Assembly: GCF_013359935.1 (NCBI RefSeq)
Contig: NZ_JABMCB010000206.1
Coordinates: forward strand, 62,001 to 126,000
Direction of reading: 5' to 3'
Origin: Paenibacillus xylanilyticus
GTDB taxonomy: Bacteria > Bacillota > Bacilli > Paenibacillales > Paenibacillaceae
DNA length: 64,000 bases
Positions within the stretch are counted from its first letter, which is position 1. Each line of letters begins with the position of its first letter. The notes under the pieces are model-generated. The model made no database searches and was not told the DNA's origin. It was given only the letters and a program-made list of their open reading frames with translations. Both the position numbers and the translations under genes were made by a program. Positions 16,280 to 25,152 of this stretch are shown here, one piece after another.

Positions 16280-16840
16280 ATGAATCAACAGATTATCATT
16301 CAAGACTTAACCTCATCGGATGTGGAGAGTGCCTATCTGGTATTTGAACGTTCCATTACGGAGGCGTTTAATCAAGAAGGGCTGGGTTCGCTTCATGATG
16401 ATATCAGGGACGAAATTGAACACAAGAAGGCACTGCTTCAATCCACATTGCACTCCGACAAGTCCAATAATTCCGATTCTTTTTTTCTGCTGGCTAAACG
16501 GGGAAATAGCGTAGTTGGGACGATTTCATATGCGCCCTGCGGTGAGGAGATCCGAATTCTGAGTGAAAATCGACTGAATCATATCGGTGAATTGGGCAGC
16601 TTATACGTACTGCCGGAAGCTCAAGGACAAGGAATTGGTTCAATGCTCATTGAGGCCCTCGCAACCGAACTTCGGAAGCGAGGCATTCAGCAATTTTGCC
16701 TGGATAGCGGCTACCGGACAGCGCAGAAGAAATGGCAGCGAAAGTTTGGACAACCCTACGCCGTTGCGCGAAATTATTGGGGCGAGGGAACAGACCATAT
16801 GGTGTGGTTATGTGATGTGAAGGATTTTGCTGCAAACTAG
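16280..16840 (+). CDS. GNAT N-acetyltransferase
   Basis: A 186-residue acetyltransferase. ATG 16280 is preferred, nine bases after GGAGAGG (16264-16270); the ATG at 16262 overlaps that site. The central strands are SFFLLAKRGNSVVGTISYA, and the acyl-CoA loop is VLPEAQGQGIGSMLIEAL with the complete Q-x-x-G-x-G pattern. A long polar insertion precedes it. C-terminal WGEGTDHMVWL is family-like. Substrate unknown. Confidence 0.88.
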   Translation: MNQQIIIQDLTSSDVESAYLVFERSITEAFNQEGLGSLHDDIRDEIEHKKALLQSTLHSDKSNNSDSFFLLAKRGNSVVGTISYAPCGEEIRILSENRLNHIGELGSLYVLPEAQGQGIGSMLIEALATELRKRGIQQFCLDSGYRTAQKKWQRKFGQPYAVARNYWGEGTDHMVWLCDVKDFAAN

Positions 16841-16850
16841 AAACGTACAA

Positions 16851-16892
16851 AAAGAGATGACAACCTGGCTCGGACAGGAGTCATCTCTTTTA
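16851..16892 (+). terminator. Rho-independent terminator
   Basis: AAAGAGATGAC (16851-16861) pairs perfectly with GTCATCTCTTT (16880-16890). It closes the GNAT gene. Confidence 0.8.
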
Positions 16893-16960
16893 CTAAGTTG
16901 TGATTTTTTAAGTACATCATGAAGTCCTGCAAATGACCAAGAGTAAAGGAGGAAAAACAT

Positions 16961-17737
16961 CTGATTAGAATCGTATTTTTCGATGTTGACGGTACTTTGT
17001 TGAGCGAAACGGATCATAGTTTATCGTCGGCCACGGCGGAGTCCATTCGTGAATTGATACGTAAAGGCATTCGAATCGTGCTTGTCACAGGCAGGCCCTA
17101 CAGTTTGTGTAAGGAATTCAGTGATTTGGGGATCGATACCATTATTTCAGCCAACGGGGCATTGATCAAAATCGGTGATGAAGTTATACATAAGTCCGTA
17201 CTTTCCGCACAGATGATCCATGAATTTAGTGAATTTGCCGAATTGAACGGTCACAGCATTTCCTATTTTACAGAGTCATTTGCGACGAATGGATTATGTG
17301 CCACCGATATCCGCGTGAGCGATGCCTTGCGGGAAACCCTTGGAGTAACGGTTCCTCCGCAGAAAATGAATTCTTTGGAGCAGGAGGTGGTTTGCATTTG
17401 CTTATATGCGGATGAATATGAGGCAGAGAAATTCCAAACCAGATTTCCCTCATTACGATTCGTGAGATTTCATCCGTATGTCTGCAACGTTCTGGAAGAA
17501 AACGAAGTGTCCAAATCACTAGCTGCAGCAAGAGTACTTGACTACCTGAAGATACCCAGAGAGGAAGCCATGGCCTTCGGCGATGGGGGAAATGATATCG
17601 ATCTGCTGGAGTATGTGGGCCTTGGCATCGCCATGGGAAATGGAGGAGAACGGCTTAAACAAAGGGCGGATTACGTTACTCTAAGAGCAAGTGAGGATGG
17701 AGTGACCCATGCTTTGAGGAAGTTTAAGTTGATATAA
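16961..17737 (+). CDS. Cof-type HAD hydrolase with CTG start
   Basis: A 258-residue HAD phosphatase of the Cof/IIB class. Motif I is FFDVDGTL with Asp8 and Asp10. Those residues lie upstream of any ATG, GTG or TTG: the frame can only begin at CTG 16961 (or ATT 16964), eight bases after a perfect AAAGGAGG (16945-16952). Motif II is VTGRP, the C2 cap lies between about residues 80 and 185, Lys is in NEVSKSLAA, and motif IV is FGDGGNDIDLL. Length is normal for Cof proteins, which dephosphorylate sugar phosphates, flavin precursors or PLP. Confidence 0.85.
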   Translation: MIRIVFFDVDGTLLSETDHSLSSATAESIRELIRKGIRIVLVTGRPYSLCKEFSDLGIDTIISANGALIKIGDEVIHKSVLSAQMIHEFSEFAELNGHSISYFTESFATNGLCATDIRVSDALRETLGVTVPPQKMNSLEQEVVCICLYADEYEAEKFQTRFPSLRFVRFHPYVCNVLEENEVSKSLAAARVLDYLKIPREEAMAFGDGGNDIDLLEYVGLGIAMGNGGERLKQRADYVTLRASEDGVTHALRKFKLI

Positions 17738-17867
17738 GGGTCTTTCATGGGGTGTGGAGGATATCCCAATTATGGATTTTAATATAAAATGATGGATATA
17801 GGTATGTGACAAGTTTTTTGATAAGTTGGAATTAGGATGCCGGTGATAAATAAAGCCATAAGTAGAG

Positions 17868-18017
17868 GTGAGAGAGATACTGGGATTAATTAGTTTCATA
17901 TGTATCTTAATGATGACGGTCACATTACTTAGCATCGAAGTGAAAACCAAAAAAATAATGCAGGAGCAAGCCCGAATGAATCGGAAGCTGGAGCAGCTTA
18001 TGGAGAAAGACACGTAA
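17868..18017 (+). CDS. Small membrane-anchored coiled-coil protein
   Basis: An open frame of 49 codons from GTG 17868 to TAA 18015-18017. A CTG at 17880 behind AGGTGAGAG is an alternative start. It encodes a hydrophobic helix (ILGLISFICILMMTVTLLSI) followed by a charged, heptad-like helix (EVKTKKIMQEQARMNRKLEQ). Such short one-helix proteins are common in Paenibacillus. The coding signal is fair and start uncertain. Confidence 0.5.
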   Translation: MREILGLISFICILMMTVTLLSIEVKTKKIMQEQARMNRKLEQLMEKDT

Positions 18018-18065
18018 CGGTGGCCAGAGACAAATTTGAGTAAAAGGGTAGGGTGATGAAGCACG

Positions 18066-18728
18066 ATGGATCAGATTAAAGCGGTTATTTTTGACTTGGA
18101 CAATACCATTTTGAACAGAACGCGAACTTTTGAAGGTTTTACCCAAAGCCTGATTAAGACGTATTTCAGTCACATGGAGACCACTGCCGATATCAGTCAG
18201 CGAATTATTGAACTTGATCAGGACGGTTATAAGGATAAACCACTTCTATTCACTGAGTTGCTGCAGGAATTGCCTTGGGCCGTATCCCCACCGCATACAG
18301 AGCTTATGGAATTCTATGGCACGGAGTATGTAAGAAGCGCGGTGCTGATGGAAGAGGCGCGAGAAGTTGTACAACAACTCCGAAGCAAATACCAAACGGG
18401 ATTAATCACCAATGGAAAAACAGATATTCAGTATGGCAAAATCGATCAGCTCGGAATCCGTGATGATTTTGACTGCATTATTGTTTCTGAAGAGGCTGGA
18501 GTGAAGAAGCCAGATCCTCGGATATTCCAGCTTGCACTGGATCATTTCGGCCTATCTCCTGAGCAATGCATTTACATAGGAGATCATCCGGTGAACGATG
18601 TGGAGGGCGCTGCCAAAGTAGGCATGAACACCATCTGGATGGAGGTCAACCAGCCTTGGCAGGAAAGCATCACAGCGCGCCCTTTGCATGCCATTACGCA
18701 TCTACGAGAATTGGTGGCATTGCTCTAG
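18066..18728 (+). CDS. HAD hydrolase, subfamily IA
   Basis: A 220-residue HAD phosphatase with all four motifs: FDLDNT (nucleophile Asp10), ITNGK, KKPDPRIF and YIGDHPVNDVEGA. A helical C1 cap lies between residues 17 and 95. The motif set matches YjjG-like 5'-nucleotidases and noncanonical-pyrimidine phosphatases, which would fit the neighbouring nucleotide-processing genes. ATG 18066 follows a GGGTAGGGTGATG stretch. Confidence 0.88.
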   Translation: MDQIKAVIFDLDNTILNRTRTFEGFTQSLIKTYFSHMETTADISQRIIELDQDGYKDKPLLFTELLQELPWAVSPPHTELMEFYGTEYVRSAVLMEEAREVVQQLRSKYQTGLITNGKTDIQYGKIDQLGIRDDFDCIIVSEEAGVKKPDPRIFQLALDHFGLSPEQCIYIGDHPVNDVEGAAKVGMNTIWMEVNQPWQESITARPLHAITHLRELVALL

Positions 18729-18809
18729 CGAAAAAGTATACCGGCAAAATCGGCTGTTTCTGTCCTCGAAACCACACAGAGCACCACTCTTTGAAGAGGT
18801 TGTTGTAGA

Positions 18810-18845
18810 GAGTGAGGAGGCTTGCCGCATCCTCACTCCTTTTTG
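18810..18845 (+). terminator. Rho-independent terminator
   Basis: GAGTGAGGA (18810-18818) pairs with TCCTCACTC (18830-18838), followed by C-TTTTT. It ends the long plus-strand array before the convergent glycosyltransferase. Confidence 0.8.
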
Positions 18846-18905
18846 CATATCCTGAGTAACTGCAAAGCTTAAACGTTCAAAATGCTTTGCCAAAGGACTA
18901 GATGA

Positions 18906-20063
18906 TCAGGCAGTAATGATTCGAGACTTTGAGCGTCTGCTGCGGTTCTCAATCGCTTCTTCATAATCCCCGATCAATCCGTCAAAAATATGCTCCCAGG
19001 ACCGCTGCAGAGCCAGCTTCCTGCCTTCCAGACCCATCAGCCGCAATTGATCCATGTGATTGCCCCAGAGACATATTTCACGGATCAAGGCCTCAGGATT
19101 ACCTGGCTCAAACAAAACACCACTGCGGTGATGTGCCACGAGATCCTTAACACCTCCAGCATTCGCTGCGAGAACAGGGAGTCCCGAAGCCATGGCTTCC
19201 AACACCACATTTCCAAAGGTCTCTGTGCAGGAAGGAAATACAAACCAATCGGCCGAAGCATACATAGCCGCAAGCTCTTCACCATGCATATAACCGGTAT
19301 AGGTAACATTGGGTGGGCATTGAGAACGCATTTTGGGAAGTAGAGGTCCGTCTCCGACAATGAGCCAGTGCACTCGGGACTGCATGTTTTCGGGCAGGTG
19401 CTGCATGGCAACCGTGAGCGTAGCCATGTCTTTTTCGGGGGCAATTCGTCCAACGTAGAGTAAAATAAGAGGGGCCGTTATATTGTAGCGAGTGCGAATC
19501 GCATCACTTCGTTTATCTGGTGTGTACAGATTGCAATCGATTCCGCGTGACCACAGCTTAAGCCGCTGAATGCCTTGCAATTGCAGTGTGTTTAAGGTCT
19601 CCTCGGATGGTGTTAGGGTTGCATCACAGGTTCGGTGAAACCACTTGATGTACTTCCAATAGAGAGGGATCATGCTTTTTAATTTGTAGTATTCGAGGTA
19701 GCGATCGAAATGGGTATGGTAGGAGATCACATGCGGAAGTTGATGTTTGAGTGCATACTTGAGACCAAGAAGGCCCATATTGAACGGTGTGGCGATGTGC
19801 AGCAGATCCGGCTGAAAGGCTTGCAGTTCTTGATAAATGGAGGCCCGGTTAGGGAAGGCGATCCGGCATTCCGGATACAGAAAAAAGGGGATATTGGCGA
19901 CCGGTCTGACCGAAGCGGAATGGCTGCCATCGATGACAGACTTCGGAGTAAACAGCAGATGTTCAATACCTCTGCGGTTCATGTGATTACTCAAGCGGTG
20001 CAGCGTACCCGCAACACCATTGGTTTCGGGAACGTAGGTGTCGGTAAACAAGGCCAGGCGCAT
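18906..20063 (-). CDS. GT4 glycosyltransferase
   Basis: A 385-residue family 4 glycosyltransferase (retaining, GT-B fold). The start is the ATG complementary to 20061-20063, behind GGGAGGGG; a longer frame upstream lacks a ribosome site. The N-terminal domain begins MRLALFTDTYVPETNGVAGT, typical of MgtA/PimB-like enzymes that mannosylate or glucosylate lipids. The C-terminal nucleotide-sugar site contains YVGRIAPEKDM and the E-x7-E motif in CTETFGNVVLEAM. It probably makes a membrane glycolipid; donor sugar is not predictable. Confidence 0.88.
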   Translation of the reverse strand: MRLALFTDTYVPETNGVAGTLHRLSNHMNRRGIEHLLFTPKSVIDGSHSASVRPVANIPFFLYPECRIAFPNRASIYQELQAFQPDLLHIATPFNMGLLGLKYALKHQLPHVISYHTHFDRYLEYYKLKSMIPLYWKYIKWFHRTCDATLTPSEETLNTLQLQGIQRLKLWSRGIDCNLYTPDKRSDAIRTRYNITAPLILLYVGRIAPEKDMATLTVAMQHLPENMQSRVHWLIVGDGPLLPKMRSQCPPNVTYTGYMHGEELAAMYASADWFVFPSCTETFGNVVLEAMASGLPVLAANAGGVKDLVAHHRSGVLFEPGNPEALIREICLWGNHMDQLRLMGLEGRKLALQRSWEHIFDGLIGDYEEAIENRSRRSKSRIITA

Positions 20064-20293
20064 CTTTACCCCTCCCATGACTCTTGATGTCAAGATCATA
20101 ACAACGGATCGTTTTCCGAAGGTCAAATGCAGGTTAACTTCAAGACGCTTTATGTAAATTTGAAGATAGCCTGTACTGGTGTAATCATGGATGTGTTCAA
20201 TTGAAATAGCATATTCTGCTATGATGTATAGGGTAAGTGAGCGATAGATTTTTTTCTACGCATAGTGGGCAAGTGTATATAGGAGGCAGATCG

Positions 20294-20863
20294 ATGAATA
20301 AGTTACAGGAAGAATTACAGCAATTGTTACCTTTGGATCAGCTTGAAGCCATGTCGGGTGAAGAAGTGGTGGGAAGTATTGCCATGGATTTATACCGCGC
20401 GGAGTTTGCGACGACTCGGGAATGTGGACCTGAACTTCCGATAGTCCTGCGTGACGCCATTCTGATTATTGATCTGGATACCGAGCTGTCCATGAATGGC
20501 ATTACCGGATTTTTGGAAAATGCAAGCGGGCAGTTTTTGGAGGAAACGATAGAAGCCATGCAGCGAGTTGGAAATGAGGCTGATGCCGATATATTAAAAA
20601 AAATCCAGCAAGAGCTATCGGAAAATGGGGTGACCCCTGAGCAATTGAGGGAGAATGTAAATGCATTGTCTGAGCATGACGTAACAACGTCGCTGAAGAC
20701 GCATGGCCCGCACATACATGAGGTCATCCAGCGGGTTGAATTGCAAGCCGGGAACTTAAGCATGCAGGAGGATAATGAAGAAAGTTTCGATCTTCTGTAT
20801 CAATATGTGGAACATAACAAAGAGAGCTTGAAACAGGAATTGGAGCACATCTTGATGAATTAA
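20294..20863 (+). CDS. DMP19-like (DUF4375) protein
   Basis: A 189-residue acidic protein. The segment SMNGITGFLENASGQFLEETIEAM corresponds to the NGGF.Q(F/Y).N block of DMP19/DUF4375 proteins (written in the source as two helices). The remaining chain is helical and rich in Glu. ATG 20294 follows AGGAGGCAGATCG. Function in bacteria is unknown. It lies divergently from the glycosyltransferase and 25 bases before a TmrB-like gene, with which it may be co-transcribed. Confidence 0.65.
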   Translation: MNKLQEELQQLLPLDQLEAMSGEEVVGSIAMDLYRAEFATTRECGPELPIVLRDAILIIDLDTELSMNGITGFLENASGQFLEETIEAMQRVGNEADADILKKIQQELSENGVTPEQLRENVNALSEHDVTTSLKTHGPHIHEVIQRVELQAGNLSMQEDNEESFDLLYQYVEHNKESLKQELEHILMN

Positions 20864-20888
20864 TTCCAGATACCAGGAGAGAGATGCC

Positions 20889-21416
20889 ATGATTGTGATG
20901 ATTAACGGCGCATTTGGCTCAGGGAAAACATCGGCTGCCAATAAGCTGCAACCGCTCCTCCCGACCAGCATGATCTACGATCCTGAAGAGATTGGTTATA
21001 TGCTGAGAAATGTGATCGTGGATGATGTGAAAATGGATGAGGAGAAAACGGACGATTTTCAGGATATGGAGCTCTGGAAAGTCCTTACCGTGCAAGTCGC
21101 CCGTGAAATCAAGCAGAAGTACGGTAAACACCTGATCGTACCAATGACGATCTATAAATCCGATCAATTCGAGTACATCCATCGTGGCCTGAAAGAGCTG
21201 GATCCTAAGCTGTTCCACTTTACGCTGATGACTTCCATGGATACGTTACACGAAAGGTTGCTGAAGCGTGGGGATGCGCCTGGCGGCTGGACATTTAGAC
21301 AAGCTGAGAAGTGTGCTGAAGCTTTCCATGGGGCTCGTTTTGAGGAGTATGTGGTGACCGACAGCCTAACGACAGATGAAGTGGTGAGTCATATATTCCC
21401 CAGAGTGACCGGATGA
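20889..21416 (+). CDS. TmrB-like P-loop protein
   Basis: A 175-residue ATP-binding protein. GAFGSGKTS at residues 7-15 is the Walker A loop. The pattern MIYDPEEIGYMLR, then LIVPMTIY, HFTLMTSMDTLHERLLKR and a C-terminal VTDSLTTDEV closely follows TmrB, the tunicamycin-resistance protein of Bacillus subtilis, and related chloramphenicol-phosphotransferase-like kinases. It could protect against a nucleoside antibiotic. The ribosome site CAGGAGAGAG precedes ATG 20889. Confidence 0.8.
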   Translation: MIVMINGAFGSGKTSAANKLQPLLPTSMIYDPEEIGYMLRNVIVDDVKMDEEKTDDFQDMELWKVLTVQVAREIKQKYGKHLIVPMTIYKSDQFEYIHRGLKELDPKLFHFTLMTSMDTLHERLLKRGDAPGGWTFRQAEKCAEAFHGARFEEYVVTDSLTTDEVVSHIFPRVTG

Positions 21417-21440
21417 ACTAACCATGTATAAGGGGGCCAA

Positions 21441-21734
21441 ATGATGAGGATCAATAAACGTTTGTGCGTAGAATCATTACTGGTTACGATGTTCATGACT
21501 TTGGGTATCATCGGATGGAACATAGCTCAGGGTATGCTGCTGACAGCGAGTTATAAACCTGATTTGTCGGTGGCCTATTCCTCTTCAACGAACTTGCAAT
21601 CCCAAGTCGCTTTTGGAGCCGTTGTTCAATGGGATTTCGCGTTAATTCTTTTCTGGGCTGCCGGTTTCATTCTATTTGCAGCCGCTTATTATGGAGTCCG
21701 GTCAGGACTTCAACACTGGAGGAAGCGTACATAG
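21441..21734 (+). CDS. Small membrane protein
   Basis: A 97-residue protein with two hydrophobic helices (about residues 10-35 and 62-86), an extracytoplasmic Ser/Thr-rich loop (SYKPDLSVAYSSSTNLQSQ) between them, and a basic C-terminus (HWRKRT). ATG 21441 follows AAGGGGG. No family recognised. It lies 24 bases after the TmrB-like gene and is closed by a hairpin. Confidence 0.65.
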   Translation: MMRINKRLCVESLLVTMFMTLGIIGWNIAQGMLLTASYKPDLSVAYSSSTNLQSQVAFGAVVQWDFALILFWAAGFILFAAAYYGVRSGLQHWRKRT

Positions 21735-21769
21735 AAACGTAGTTACCTTAAATGGTCTTTATACTCGAA

Positions 21770-21822
21770 GGGCAGCCCTCTCGTCAGGTCATTGACGTAA
21801 AATGCTGCCCATTTTACTTTTG
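21770..21822 (+). terminator. Probable terminator hairpin
   Basis: GGGCAG (21770-21775) pairs with CTGCCC (21805-21810), followed by ATTTTACTTTT. The inner TCATTGACG part can fold further. T-richness is on the plus strand. Confidence 0.55.
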
Positions 21823-21851
21823 AATTCATCTAGGAGTTTTCTGTTCCAACC

Positions 21852-23222
21852 TTACGTCGATTCGTCAAGAATGCCAGCTGCGGCCTTCTGACCGGATAAC
21901 ACGGCGCCTTCCATCGTGGTGAACATCGGCTGTTTGGTGTAGTCACCAGCAAGATACAGTCCCCGAATAGGAGTCACCTGCTCAGGACGCTTACGTTCAT
22001 TGCCTGGGGCGATCCGGTAAAAGTTTTCGTTACCCCGTACGATGCGGTAGTCTGTTACGGAAGACACTCCTTCGGCAAGACCAATATCAATTAAGCCTTT
22101 CTGAGTTCGATTCCAGATCTCTTCATCGGACAGGTCAATCAGTTCATCCGGATTTACCAAAATGATGGAGGCTCTCCCTGGACGCCCGCGAAATGTCGTG
22201 CGGGATTGTTCTCCAAACGACCCAATGTCGGTACCTGGCCCAAAAGTAGTCCGGTCCTCAGGAAGAAGAGGGAGTTCCGATTCAAACTGAACCGTAACAT
22301 GCGGCATGGCATCCAGGCTCAGGAAAGGCTGAAACCATTCATGCTCACTGAAGTGCTCTTCAAGCAATTGTTGGGAACGACGAATATTGGCGGCAACAAC
22401 AACACGAGTGGCCGGGATCAGTTCGCCGTCTTCCATTTCCACACCTTCCAGACCATCCATACCATACAGCAATCGGGTAACGGGAGCGTTGGTGCGAATT
22501 CGTCCTCCTTTTTGTTCGATTGCAGCAGCGAGAGGCGAGCACATTACATCGGTCATGCCTCCGGTGAAGGCACCGATACGCATTTTATGAATTCGCGGAA
22601 TGCCCGGAAGGAAGAGGCCGAAGAAGGCGTAAGCCGAATATTGTTCAAGTGGCATGAAGAAAATACCGGAAGATAACGGTTCAACGATTCGCTGCAGAGC
22701 CTGCTCGTTTACCCCGTGCTGGTTTGCAAAATCAAGCAGCGATATCTCATCCAGTTCCTCTGGACGTGAGACGCAATCCTTGAAGCCGGCAGCAAGGAAC
22801 GGTACAAGGGAAGCCTTATCTCCGGGCGTAATAAAATCATTGTTGCCTAGCATACCTGATAGTGTTTTAAGCGGAGCATGAATGATGTCCAGTCCAAATT
22901 CGCCGTACTCCTCTGCATCTGGATGGCGAACCTGCATCGTCGTTTCCCATACCAGCATCTCGTCCAGATCGATGCCTGCACGTTCAAGTAATTTTGGTAA
23001 TTCTTTATAATATCCTATGAATTTATGAAATCCGGATTCCACTTCCATTCCACGCTCATTCCAATTGCCTGTTCGGCCTCCTACATAGGGTGCGGCTTCT
23101 AGTATCAGTACGGACTTTCCCTGATCCACAAGTTCAAAAGCACAGCTCAATCCAGCCAGACCTGCACCAATAATAATCGTTTGATCTTCGTTTCTTCCTA
23201 GTTCGTGGAGTTGTGCATTCAA
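21852..23222 (-). CDS. FAD-dependent amine oxidase/desaturase-like oxidoreductase
   Basis: A 456-residue flavoprotein. The dinucleotide-binding motif is IIIGAGLAGLSCAFEL (residues 16-31), followed by the FAD-ribose acidic residue in LILEAAPYVGGRTGNW. The C-terminal FAD contact is GLYLAGDYTKQPMFTTMEGAVLSG, the typical end of phytoene-desaturase, HpnE and plant-type amine-oxidase proteins. Carotenoid or squalene-derived lipid chemistry is likely, but no partner pathway gene lies nearby. The ATG is behind GAGGAGG on the minus strand. Confidence 0.82.
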   Translation of the reverse strand: MNAQLHELGRNEDQTIIIGAGLAGLSCAFELVDQGKSVLILEAAPYVGGRTGNWNERGMEVESGFHKFIGYYKELPKLLERAGIDLDEMLVWETTMQVRHPDAEEYGEFGLDIIHAPLKTLSGMLGNNDFITPGDKASLVPFLAAGFKDCVSRPEELDEISLLDFANQHGVNEQALQRIVEPLSSGIFFMPLEQYSAYAFFGLFLPGIPRIHKMRIGAFTGGMTDVMCSPLAAAIEQKGGRIRTNAPVTRLLYGMDGLEGVEMEDGELIPATRVVVAANIRRSQQLLEEHFSEHEWFQPFLSLDAMPHVTVQFESELPLLPEDRTTFGPGTDIGSFGEQSRTTFRGRPGRASIILVNPDELIDLSDEEIWNRTQKGLIDIGLAEGVSSVTDYRIVRGNENFYRIAPGNERKRPEQVTPIRGLYLAGDYTKQPMFTTMEGAVLSGQKAAAGILDEST

Positions 23223-23331
23223 TGAATTCGCCTCCTCTTTTTGTATTTAATATACCCATTATTTCCAGAAGGAAAGCTGGCTTGAAAGATCACGGATGAG
23301 ACTGTTTATGAAGCAGGCCGCTCTATACAAG

Positions 23332-23377
23332 AGAAAACAGCCCTCTAGCCGCATGAAATGCAGCCGGAGAGCTGTTG
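23332..23377 (-). terminator. Terminator of spo0M
   Basis: On the minus strand AACAGCTCTC pairs with GAGGGCTGTT (one mismatch), with a second inner stem, and TTTTCTC follows. It lies 20 bases after the spo0M stop. Confidence 0.65.
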
Positions 23378-23395
23378 ATATTGGGAAAAGGAAAA

Positions 23396-24169
23396 TTACA
23401 GATGCTTGGAAATCACTTCTTCGATACCCTGGGCAACGGAATGAGCTCCCCGCTCCAGATGTCTATCGTATAAATGCAGGCGTACGAAGCTTTCATCGGT
23501 GCCCATCGCCTCCGAGAAAATGCCGCCAAGTCCGCGAGCGCGGCGGTCGATCTGCAGAAGCAGTTCCATGGAATCACCCATCGGGTAGAACATCACTTCC
23601 AGTTCATCCAGATATCCACGGAACTTGTTTGTCGGCACAAATTCGAATTCCTGTACAAATGGCAAATTGCCGCCAAGTTTTGGAGCGTAATCATTGGTCA
23701 CTTCGCGCAATCGGAATCCAAGTATGTCGATGGCATCCAGCACGGTGCGCATATCCTGAGTAGGTACAACACGAAGTCTGTCCCGATCCGAAGGGTCTAC
23801 GGCGCTTGAGATATCGAGGCCCGTCTCTACCCATACCTCTGCACTGTGGAGCGTGATTGGGAGATTTTCAGGCAGGTCAAACGTGAATTTCTTTTCCAGC
23901 TTCGTCCCGGGTTGAAGCGTAAATCCTTCAGTTAGTAAATATTTGGCCACTACGGCTGTTTCCTTCACTTTACGATCATCGCGTTCCCTTATGTAATGGG
24001 TGTTGATGGTGAGGTAGATCCGGTCCACATTTTGTTCCACATCTCCGCCTTGTATATATACGGTCCCCGAGAGAACCCCTCCAGGCATAACTTCGGGTGT
24101 ATCGAGTTCCGTGTTGACCTTAGCTGCCCCCACACCTACACTGGCTAACATTTTCTTAAAAAAAGACAT
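23396..24169 (-). CDS. spo0M: Sporulation-control protein Spo0M
   Basis: A 257-residue protein with an arrestin-like beta-sandwich fold. The start MSFFKKMLASVGVGAAKV, then TELDTPEVMPGGVLSGTVYI and later EFEFVPTNKFRGYLDELEVMF, are characteristic of Spo0M. In Bacillus subtilis Spo0M influences sporulation stages and cell shape and belongs to the sigma-W envelope-stress regulon. The C-terminal DRRARGLGGIFSEAMGTDE is also family-like. The ribosome site GGAGG is close to the ATG. A sigma-W-type promoter lies upstream. Confidence 0.92.
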   Translation of the reverse strand: MSFFKKMLASVGVGAAKVNTELDTPEVMPGGVLSGTVYIQGGDVEQNVDRIYLTINTHYIRERDDRKVKETAVVAKYLLTEGFTLQPGTKLEKKFTFDLPENLPITLHSAEVWVETGLDISSAVDPSDRDRLRVVPTQDMRTVLDAIDILGFRLREVTNDYAPKLGGNLPFVQEFEFVPTNKFRGYLDELEVMFYPMGDSMELLLQIDRRARGLGGIFSEAMGTDESFVRLHLYDRHLERGAHSVAQGIEEVISKHL

Positions 24170-24229
24170 CCGCTCAACCTCCAGATCATATTGGTTTGTA
24201 CATGGGAAAAAATACGACTTCGACCTTAA

Positions 24230-24256
24230 TACGGAATCCGTGAGATTGTCGTTTCA
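24230..24256 (-). promoter_or_regulatory. Putative sigma-W (ECF) promoter of spo0M
   Basis: On the minus strand TGAAAC (24251-24256), a 17-base spacer and CGTA (24230-24233) match the sigma-W consensus TGAAAC-N16/17-CGTA. It lies about 60 bases upstream of spo0M, which belongs to the sigma-W regulon in Bacillus subtilis. Confidence 0.8.
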
Positions 24257-24393
24257 AATTTAATGTGATTTGATGTAGTGAATCCAAAAGAAATTTTGGC
24301 CAGGCAAAAAGTTCGGGAAAAAGACAGGAGAATCAAACTCAGGTTGTCGAATATGGTTTAATCAGGAATTTCCTTCTGGAAGGAGAGCGGACG

Positions 24394-25092
24394 ATGGGGA
24401 TGGATTGGTATGATATGATTGCGCTTCGTAACGGGGGTTATAAGGGCAGGTCTATATATACTTGGGAGGGTCAATCAGCTGAAGACGTTTTTGAAGAACG
24501 GTTGATCCGAATGCTCTCACAACACCAATCCGTACTCGACGCAGGCTGTGGTCACGGTGAGTTTACATTAAAAATGTCCGCCCATACCGATCATATCACG
24601 GGTTTTGATAATTCCAAGGAACTGCTTCACATCGCTCAGGCTGGACTTGAAGCAAGTGACGTGAAGAACGTTAATTATGTGTACGCCACAACGAAGTCGA
24701 GGATGCCTTTTGAAGACGAACAGTTTGATCTGATTTATGATCGCAGAGGTCCTACTTCCATTATTGAACATGGGAGAGTACTGCGAAAGGGCGGCATCAT
24801 TTTCGGCATACATACGGATGTAACCAAAGTAAAGGAACGATTGCATAATAACCGTTATGAGCAGATCAAGATTGAGGAGTTCAACGAGGCGTTGATGATT
24901 TTTTCGGATGAAAAAGAGTTCGCACTCTTTCTCTCTGATGTTCCAGGCAATCCGGATTACACATTGCCTGAGTACCATGAACAACTAAGGGCTAAGATTC
25001 AGGAGAATCTAATGGACGGAAGAATCGCTGTGCGAGAGCACAAGTACATCTGGAAAGCCGTAAAACCTGGCAATTACAATTCAATGGTTTGA
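24394..25092 (+). CDS. Class I SAM-dependent methyltransferase
   Basis: A 232-residue methyltransferase. Motif I is VLDAGCGHGEFT, the acidic residue after strand 2 is GFDNS, and the motif after strand 4 is FDLIYDRRGPTSI, with GRVLRKGGIIFGI following. DRRGP replaces the usual hydrophobic stretch and marks a distinct subgroup often annotated as 23S rRNA/ubiE-like without evidence. ATG 24394 follows AAGGAGAG. It is transcribed away from spo0M. Confidence 0.85.
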   Translation: MGMDWYDMIALRNGGYKGRSIYTWEGQSAEDVFEERLIRMLSQHQSVLDAGCGHGEFTLKMSAHTDHITGFDNSKELLHIAQAGLEASDVKNVNYVYATTKSRMPFEDEQFDLIYDRRGPTSIIEHGRVLRKGGIIFGIHTDVTKVKERLHNNRYEQIKIEEFNEALMIFSDEKEFALFLSDVPGNPDYTLPEYHEQLRAKIQENLMDGRIAVREHKYIWKAVKPGNYNSMV

Positions 25093-25152
25093 GGTGCGAC
25101 GATATGAATCGGAAATGGACTCGATTAAGTTAACACAGCGAGGGGCAGACAT

